NCBI RefSeq assembly: GCF_000421965.1
Contig: NZ_ATAY01000069.1
Span: 1-51,689 of the forward strand
Length of the DNA stretch: 51,689 nucleotides
Direction: 5' to 3'
From: Ruminiclostridium papyrosolvens C7
Lineage (GTDB): Bacteria > Bacillota > Clostridia > Acetivibrionales > DSM-1351
Shown here: positions 46,141 to 51,689 of the stretch, one piece after another
Layout: each line of letters opens with the position of its first letter
Position numbering within the stretch: the stretch's first letter is position 1
Position numbers and translations under genes: made by a program
Notes under the pieces: model-generated
Told to the model about the DNA's origin: nothing
The model's input: the letters and a program-made list of their open reading frames with translations, nothing else
Databases searched by the model: none

Positions 46141-46410
46141 AAAAAACCCTCCCCCGATTCAGAGGCAGAAGTTAATTCCGCGGTTCCACTCTGTTTACCG
46201 GACGCAAAATCCGGCTTCTCACCACTTTCGGTACTAAAATACCTCAACACTATAACGGGTGTAGCCGCTGGAGTCTACTATACTTCAATCCAGTACTCAA
46301 GGATACATTTCAGTTAATATTAACCTTAAATCCCTTCCAGCCTATGAGGATTTCTCTCTGTAGATCTACTTTAACTTACTCTTCCTTTCATCGTAATTTA
46401 CACTATTCCT
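46141..46410 (-). promoter_or_regulatory. T-box riboswitch upstream of the amino-acid ABC transporter
   Basis: The minus strand carries the T-box sequence AGAGTGGAACCGCGG (46192-46178), which pairs with the uncharged tRNA acceptor end. A stem I region lies upstream with AGAGAG and the specifier context CTGAA-ATG-TATCCTTGAG. By analogy with other T-boxes the specifier is AUG, indicating methionyl-tRNA. A terminator ending in TTTTTT (46146-46141) follows the T-box. The leader should let transcription through when the cognate tRNA is uncharged. Confidence is high for the T-box and moderate for the amino acid. Confidence 0.92.
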
Positions 46411-46568
46411 ATCTGTTTACTATGTTATTTCACAGGAGTGCTTTTGTCAATATTTTTTATTAACCTCATATATTTCATTCTTCATTTTCTCTTAACAAAA
46501 CCTTCATCTATTCTCAATTAAATCTTCAAAAGTTTTCTCTATTTATTTTACAAAGTAATGAAAAATGA

Positions 46569-46739
46569 TTAAAAGAACTTGGTTATGATGAAAACGGAAA
46601 AATTGAATCGTGTCCTTATTGCGGTGGATATATGTACCAATTCGCTACCGAGAATTTCCGTAGCTTTTCGTGTACTTAATGTGGTGCAAATTTTAGGCCC
46701 GAGATTTTAAGAGGTCTGATACCAAGTTTGCATTATTAG
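46569..46739 (+). pseudogene. Zinc-ribbon protein remnant
   Basis: The frame reads LKELGYDENGKIESCPYCGG, then CT, an in-frame TAA, then CGANFRPEIL. The two CxxC pairs of a zinc ribbon are separated by the stop. There is no clear start codon. It is a small decayed gene. Confidence 0.5.
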
Positions 46740-46827
46740 AAATATTAATATTACTAATAATACTCAGGGAGACTATAAAAGTTGATAAAGTAATAACTGA
46801 TATTATTTTTTTTATAGTTTTAGACAT
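46693..46827 (-). CDS. Putative 44-aa secreted peptide
   Basis: An ORF with AAGGAGAAGTT before its ATG encodes a signal-peptide-like sequence (SKTIKKIISVITLSTFIVSL) and a short tail (SNNANLVSDLLKSRA). It is antisense to the zinc-ribbon remnant, which weakens the case. It has no Cys and no Agr-like motif. No function can be given. Confidence 0.35.
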   Translation of the reverse strand: MSKTIKKIISVITLSTFIVSLSIISNINISNNANLVSDLLKSRA

Positions 46828-47456
46828 AACTTCTCCTTATGTAGTTTATTTTGCAAATAATTCGGTCAACTTTTTACAATATATAAACATTTATTATAAT
46901 AATTGCAGTAAACGATTGATTACTTTTTTAAGAAAAACTATTGCAAATATTTAACAAATATGTATAATAATATATATAGACCGAATACCTTACATAAAAA
47001 GTTAACGAGAAGAACTCGAGGCTGAGCTTTCTTTCTACTACAGTAGAAGGAATCTTGGCCTTTTTGTTTCACAAAATTTATCGGAAAGCAAGCCCATAGT
47101 TGTGTTGTATATCGTACTTGTTTAGAACTGTATTGTTCTCGAAACCAACAATGATGTTGGTCTTGATTATATAAATGAATTGACAAAGCATTATCTTTAT
47201 TTCAGCAGTATTTTAAATTATTACGGTAACCGCACTTCCGCATCAAAACACCATTGTGTTTTTAGATAAAAAGAAATTTGAGAGGAGGGATAACGTGAAT
47301 AGCATCAGATCACCAAACAACTTAGCAAGGCCCCATAACCTCATTTGTGACTATGCATGTCTGATAATTGAGGATATTTGAAGCCTTCATATTTAATTAA
47401 TAAACAAAAATACAAAAACTTAAAAAACAAATTTCTTATGAGAGGGGAAATACAAA
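46828..47456 (+). promoter_or_regulatory. Long leader region upstream of the M4 protease, with hairpins
   Basis: Apart from a 28-codon ORF (47295), this is noncoding. On the plus strand a hairpin around 47030-47058 pairs TTCTTTCTAC with GTAGAAGGAA and is followed by GGCCTTTTTG, terminator-like. A second, AAAACAC-CATT-GTGTTTTT, is at 47245-47263. Two terminator-like hairpins before a secreted protease suggest a regulated leader, but I could not match a riboswitch family. Confidence 0.4.
47295..47381 (+). CDS. 28-codon leader ORF before the M4 protease
   Basis: GAGGAGGGATAAC precedes a GTG start. The peptide is MNSIRSPNNLARPHN..., with a Cys pair in ICDYACLI, and ends 75 bases before the protease ATG. 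The strong ribosome-binding site is its only real support. It could be a leader peptide or a signal; nothing is recognised. Confidence 0.3.
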   Translation: MNSIRSPNNLARPHNLICDYACLIIEDI

Positions 47457-49076
47457 ATGAAAAAAAATATTTCGGCGTATATTTTAATAACAGCAATATT
47501 GTTACTTAACACTATAAGTGCCTTTGCAGCAAATGATCAGGACTTTGGCACTATAAACGATCAATTTAACATAATAAATGAAAAATTAGGAACACCTGAT
47601 TTTATAACTGGCGATCTCACTTCTGTTTCAGACAAGAGTGATGAACAAATTATTTACGGGTATCTCAATAAAAATATCAATAAATTCAAACTCAATTCGA
47701 ATGCCGAAAAAGCATTTAAAATCAACTCAAAATTCAGTGACAGCCATGGTACAAGACTTATTAGACTACAACAGGTGTATAATGGCATACCAGTTTTCGG
47801 ATACACTCAAAAAGCTATAATTGACAAAAATGGTATACTTAAAAGCTTGTCAGGTGCGTCTGTATCAAATCTTGATAATGCTGTAAATCTTAAAAAAAGT
47901 ATAGTAGTGAAAAGTGATTATGCAATAAAAACAGCAGAGGCTGACCTTGGTTTTGTGCCGAAATACGAAGATGTTCAACCAACCTCTGAACTGGTAATTT
48001 ATAATGATTCTTATACATATCTGGTTAAACTCAATTTTCTTTCGCCTGAACCTGGCAACTGGTATTATTTTGTAGATGCAGTTACAGGCAGTGTAGTGAA
48101 TAAATACAATAAAATCGAAACCGTTACAGGCACAAACACAACAGCTACAGGAATTGGAGTTTTAGGGAATACAAGGACCATCAATGCAACTTATTCCTCA
48201 TCCCGTTATTATCTACAGGACAATACTCGAGGTAAGGGAATATTTACCTATAATACGAAAAATAGCAAATCGTTACCGGGCACTTTATGGTATAGCACCG
48301 ATAACATCTTCAACGATTCCACAGATAGAGCAATGGTTGATGCACATTATAATGCGGCAAAAACCTACGACTATTATTTAAATAAGTATGAAAGGAACAG
48401 CTATGATAACTCAGGAGCTGTCATCAAGTCTACAGCGCACTATGATAGCAATTACAATAATGCTTTCTGGAATGGATCTCAAATGGTTTACGGCGATGGT
48501 GACGGTTCAACATTTATTCCGCTAAGCGGTGGTCTGGATGTTGTAGCACATGAGCTAACACATGCAGTTACCGATAGCGAAGATGATTTGGTTTATCAAA
48601 ACCAATCAGGCGCTATCAGTGAGGCTCTTTCAGATATCTTTGGAACACTTGTTGAATACTATGACAACAATAATCCTGACTGGCTAATGGGTGAAGATAT
48701 ATACACTCCTTCTACACAAGGCGATGCACTGCGCTCATTGGCCAACCCTACATTATATGGAGATCCTGATCATTACAGCAACCGATACACAGGAACTTCT
48801 GATTACGGAGGAGTACATACTAACAGTGGTATAATTAATAAAGCTGCTTATTTGATCGCAAACGGTGGAACACATTATGGAGTCACTGTAAACGGAATAG
48901 GAAACGAAAAACTAGGTAATATTTTCTATCGTGCAATTGTCTATTACATAACTTCTAATGAAACTTTCAGTAACCTTAAAGCTCATGCAGCACAAGCCGC
49001 TGCTGATTTATACGGTACATCAAGCACTGAGGTACAAACTGTAAATGCTGCATTTAATGCAGTTGGCGTTAACTAA
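47457..49076 (+). CDS. Secreted M4-family neutral metalloprotease (thermolysin-like)
   Basis: This 539-aa preproprotein has a signal peptide (to about 24), an FTP/PepSY propeptide (about 50-215; [18 protein letters not shown]) and a thermolysin catalytic domain. The latter contains [12 protein letters not shown] (zinc His, Glu) with the downstream ligand in [13 protein letters not shown], and the Ca-binding region YHSNRYTG-like. The C-terminal domain has the catalytic His region [18 protein letters not shown]. It is exported and degrades proteins, with autoprocessing expected. AGAGGGG is upstream of the ATG. No dockerin is present. Confidence 0.95.
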   Translation: MKKNISAYILITAILLLNTISAFAANDQDFGTINDQFNIINEKLGTPDFITGDLTSVSDKSDEQIIYGYLNKNINKFKLNSNAEKAFKINSKFSDSHGTRLIRLQQVYNGIPVFGYTQKAIIDKNGILKSLSGASVSNLDNAVNLKKSIVVKSDYAIKTAEADLGFVPKYEDVQPTSELVIYNDSYTYLVKLNFLSPEPGNWYYFVDAVTGSVVNKYNKIETVTGTNTTATGIGVLGNTRTINATYSSSRYYLQDNTRGKGIFTYNTKNSKSLPGTLWYSTDNIFNDSTDRAMVDAHYNAAKTYDYYLNKYERNSYDNSGAVIKSTAHYDSNYNNAFWNGSQMVYGDGDGSTFIPLSGGLDVVAHELTHAVTDSEDDLVYQNQSGAISEALSDIFGTLVEYYDNNNPDWLMGEDIYTPSTQGDALRSLANPTLYGDPDHYSNRYTGTSDYGGVHTNSGIINKAAYLIANGGTHYGVTVNGIGNEKLGNIFYRAIVYYITSNETFSNLKAHAAQAAADLYGTSSTEVQTVNAAFNAVGVN

Positions 49077-49127
49077 GATGTAAGAAATCAGCTCGCCCCT
49101 GATCACAACACCAATATATTCAGCAGA

Positions 49128-49175
49128 AAGGGGCTATCGCATTAATTAATGCATAGCCCCTTATAAGCTTTTATT
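49128..49175 (+). terminator. Terminator after the M4 protease
   Basis: A 10-bp perfect stem AAGGGGCTAT / ATAGCCCCTT (49128-49137 and 49153-49162) has an inner palindrome in its loop and is followed by ATAAGCTTTTATTC. Confidence 0.8.
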
Positions 49176-49398
49176 CTGTTCCTCAAGACCTTTTCATTAG
49201 ACCGGATACGGTTGCATATAGATCGTGAGTTTTTTCGGTTGTAAAGCGTTATTGTACATCTTTATTGCTATCCATATCCAGACATATCATGTCCGTTGAG
49301 GTATTATGTGAATAATATCTAATTTCATCAAACTTCTCCACTCTTCTTCGTAACAGGCTTTGTTTATTTTTAAGATATTTTCAATTTCTTCCATTACT
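49176..49398. other. Intergenic, no gene seen
   Basis: An AT-rich stretch between the M4 protease terminator and the original end of the GH27 gene. No convincing frame, RNA or repeat. Confidence 0.5.
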
Positions 49399-50822
49399 TT
49401 ATTTATTTAAAGGTAGCTGAAATTTATTAATAGCCCTTAGCAAATATTGCTTGATTAATGAGAAATCCAGTGCTGTTATTTGACCGTCACATCAACATCG
49501 GCAGCCTGTTTGCTATTTGAAGCAGGAAATTCGGAAATCTGGCCCAACAAATACCGTTTAACTAATGAATAATCCAGTGCATCGATCACGCCACTTCCAT
49601 CAACATCACCATACATTATGGGAGTTTCGGTGGAGCCTGCTTGAACTTTTAGTACCACCACTCCATGGGAAGGAACATTGGCTGTATACCCCGTATCGAA
49701 CGTGCCGCAATCCTTATGCTCCCATAGATCACGAACAGTGGCAGAACCATCGGCAAGCTTTATATCACTCCAATTGACTGTAATATCTGCCGAAGTAACT
49801 CCTCGATTCAAGAGTGTAACTGCCTTGGTAGTTACATCCGTCCCTAGAGGTTTACACCACACTTCAAGTTCTCCCGAAGTACTTACCTTAGTTCCCTGCA
49901 CTCCTGCAGCGTCTTGGTCAATAGCAATGACTTCTTTGTTGGTAAGAATGTCTTTGGTAGCAGTAGTCATATTCCTAAGATCATTTCCGGCAATAAGAGG
50001 AGCTGCCATCATACACCACATACTGAAATGCGCTTTGTATTCCGTATCTGTCATTTTACCATTACCAACTTCTAACATATCCGGATCATTCCAATGGCCC
50101 GGACCTGCGTAAGCGGCTGACTTTGAGTTTACATCTATATTCTTTGTAATGCTTCCCCAGTCGTCACTAATATCTCCTGTTGTTCTCCAAGAATTACCGC
50201 AATCTACCATCCATGGACCTACAAAATACCAGCAGCATATACTGTAAAAAATAGGTCGTCCTGTTTTCAAAAGAGCATTTTGCATTTTTTCGTAGCCTGC
50301 CTTCAAATTACTGTCTGAAGCGCAGTTATCATATTTCAAATAATCTACACCCCAGGAAGCAAAAGTTGCTGCATCTTGTTCCTCATACCCCTGACTTCCA
50401 CTCTGAGGAATATTGCAACAAGTGGTCACTCCCCTGTCACCATAAATTCCGAATTTTAACCCTTTTGAATGAATATAATCCCCTAAAGCTTTCATTCCGC
50501 TAGGAAAACGTTTAGGATCAGGAATAAGTTTTCCATTGGCGTCACGGGCTGGGTTTGCCATCCAATTGTCATCAAGATTGACATACTCATAGCCTGCATC
50601 CTTCATTCCTGTTGTAACCATTGCATCTGCAATTTGTTTGATTTTATCTTCATTGATGTCACCGCCAAAGATGTTCCAACTGTTCCAACCCATGGGTGGG
50701 GTCAAACCCAGATTGTTGTTCAGTGCCAGCACTTGATTGTCATTTTGAACAGATGACGGAAATGGTGAGATAAGCACCACTGTCAAAATTACCAAGGCCA
50801 TAAGGCGTTTGAATTTTTTCAT
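49399..50822 (-). CDS. GH27 alpha-galactosidase-like enzyme; dockerin frameshifted (current stop at 49476)
   Basis: This is a secreted enzyme with signal peptide (to about 34) and a GH27 domain (GLTPPMGWNSWNIFGGDINEDKI; nucleophile Asp in DYLKYDNCASD; WRTTGDISDDW; GHWNDPDMLEVGNG). A C-terminal beta domain follows. The type I dockerin begins MYGDVDGSGVIDALDYSLVKRYLLGQISEFP. The second dockerin repeat goes out of frame near 49489: the present frame ends ADVDVTVK at 49476. One added G would read ADVDGDGQITALDFSLIKQY and continue to a stop at 49399. The catalytic part is intact, but the protein as read has only half a dockerin. It would hydrolyse alpha-galactosides such as galactomannan side chains. 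Confidence 0.9.
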
Positions 50823-51155
50823 AGGAGTAGAACGCTCGTTAAATATGTACGCATGTTATAATGAGACTTCATCTATACATGTTCGAATATCCTTTTGGAG
50901 GGTTACGTGGTATAGCCATAATCACTATTATTTATATTCTACTAAAATTATACAAATCCTCCAAATATTTTTATGAAAATTTAAAATTCTTCCCAAGCAC
51001 AATTAAATTATTTGTCAATTACACCCACACTTCATCCTATTATATGCTGTCACGGACTTACCCATATTTTTAACCTTGAAACAGAATCCCTAACACACAC
51101 AGCCACCAAACCATTACTGCATAAATATACATACTTTCTTTTTCAGTAACCCTAG
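50823..51155. other. Intergenic upstream of GH27, no gene seen
   Basis: An AT-rich region that must hold the GH27 promoter. No frame, RNA gene or repeat is convincing. Confidence 0.45.
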
Positions 51156-51431
51156 TTAAATGGATAAGTTCCTGGGGGGTCGCCCATGACCTCCCCCCGG
51201 TTCATTTTTCTTAAAAATGCGAGACTCAAACCAATATGACACTCTGTTTTTTGTACTAATCATGTATTTACTTAGTTTAAAGCGGTTGGCTGTGTTTTCT
51301 GTAGTTTCATTGAAAATATGTACATTTTCCAAGTTACAAATAGTATTTACCTCTGGTTCTTCAAAGGAATTGTTTTCATCGTCTTTTGGCTCTCTGTTAT
51401 CCTGCTCATTTTTATCTATAGAGTCTTGCAT
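51156..51431 (-). pseudogene. Continuation frame of the HTH protein after a probable frameshift
   Basis: A 91-codon frame begins MQDSIDKNEQDNREPKDDEN, very acidic like the end of the upstream HTH frame. The two frames overlap at TGCATGCA (about 51427-51434), where a small indel would fuse them into one protein. Alternatively it is a separate small gene. No domain is recognised. Confidence 0.4.
51174..51198 (+). repeat. GC-rich hairpin
   Basis: GGGGGG and CCCCCC arms with TC/GA extension flank a short loop (GCCCAT), followed by GGTTCATTTTTC on the plus strand. It stands out in AT-rich DNA and may be a terminator. Confidence 0.5.
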
Positions 51432-51689
51432 GCACGAGCCGGTTCATTAGCTTCAAGTACTGAAAAAGAAATATCCTCCTGGAGTATCTCACACATTTCA
51501 AGCTGGTCTTGTTCCACTTTGTTTTCAGCTTCACTTATTGATATTTCTTCAAAATTACAAGGAACTATTTTATATAAATTTGAGGTTTGCCCTCCGTCCT
51601 TCCTGAATCGTGGAGTCCTTTCAACTGCTCCGTATTTACACAGCTCTCTCGTGGCCCTCTTTATTGTTGAGATTGATTTACCCACTATC
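51416..51689 (-). CDS. HTH_36-like protein, partial at window edge
   Basis: The frame enters from beyond the right edge with VGKSISTIKRATRELCKYG, then AVERTPRFRKDGGQTSNLYK, a paralogue of the gene at 40060. An acidic tail follows and the frame stops at 51416, possibly by frameshift. The first 121 bases at the edge are about 94% identical to 40111-40231. Confidence 0.65.
   Translation of the reverse strand, partial: IVGKSISTIKRATRELCKYGAVERTPRFRKDGGQTSNLYKIVPCNFEEISISEAENKVEQDQLEMCEILQEDISFSVLEANEPARACKTL
51569..51689. repeat. Dispersed repeat, copy 2 (HTH gene segment)
   Basis: The partner of 40111-40231, direct orientation. Similarity may continue past the edge. Confidence 0.8.

Noticed and set aside
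46938..47186. Minus-strand 82-codon frame
   Set aside because: No ribosome-binding site, no recognisable domain, and it covers the hairpins of the protease leader.

Overview
The window reads as chromosome of a low-GC, endospore-forming, cellulosome-producing Clostridium of the Ruminiclostridium (C. cellulolyticum-like) type. Support: type I dockerins on two secreted glycoside hydrolases, PolC, sigma-K and CotJ sporulation genes, an agr peptide-signalling locus and a T-box leader. The species is inferred from gene content, not established.

Layout. (1) 1-16.5 kb, all minus strand, is a conserved housekeeping block. In transcription order it holds rpsB-tsf, then pyrH-frr-(87-aa gene)-uppS-cdsA-dxr-rseP-ispG-polC, then rimP-nusA-ylxR-ylxQ-infB, which runs off the left edge. 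(2) 16.6-18.0 kb is a MATE transporter broken by a one-base frameshift in a T7 tract. (3) 18.15-25.5 kb is a sigK gene split into C-terminal and N-terminal halves by a skin-like element of about 6.6 kb. The element carries a large serine recombinase, a 62-aa upstream gene and, on the opposite strand, a carbon-monoxide-dehydrogenase (CooS) homologue with a three-gene SsuABC-like ABC transporter. The two att sites share AAATG and rebuild a near-palindromic attP; excision restores one in-frame sigma-K of about 239 aa. (4) 25.6-34 kb holds a DUF4825 protein and the cotJA-cotJB-cotJC spore operon. cotJC is interrupted by a second element of 4,673 bp, with a recombinase and a dockerin-bearing GH44 cellulase as cargo. 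Its ends share GGCGGGCC and rebuild a perfectly inverted attP. A few dozen codons further on, cotJC is interrupted again by a third serine recombinase; the distal half of cotJC is not in the window. (5) 34-43 kb is a mosaic: small phage-like regulators, an AgrA/AgrC pair, two AgrD-type peptide genes, one AgrB, truncated agrC pieces, a Tn3-family remnant, a secreted metallophosphatase and a dead sensor kinase. (6) 43-46.4 kb is a polar amino-acid ABC transporter operon behind a T-box whose specifier reads as AUG (Met). (7) 46.5-51.7 kb holds a zinc-ribbon pseudogene, two tiny ORFs, a secreted M4 metalloprotease, a GH27 enzyme whose dockerin is frameshifted, and a partial HTH gene duplicated from 40 kb.

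Main theme: two genes transcribed in the sporulating mother cell (sigK and cotJC) are interrupted by separate recombinase-encoding elements. Their cargo is metabolic (CODH plus ABC transporter; cellulosomal cellulase), not phage. Growing cells would keep and could express the cargo, while the terminally differentiating mother cell could delete it and rebuild the sporulation gene. The att geometry and in-frame restoration are read from the sequence. Developmental excision is inferred from the known skin elements of Bacillus subtilis and Clostridioides difficile.
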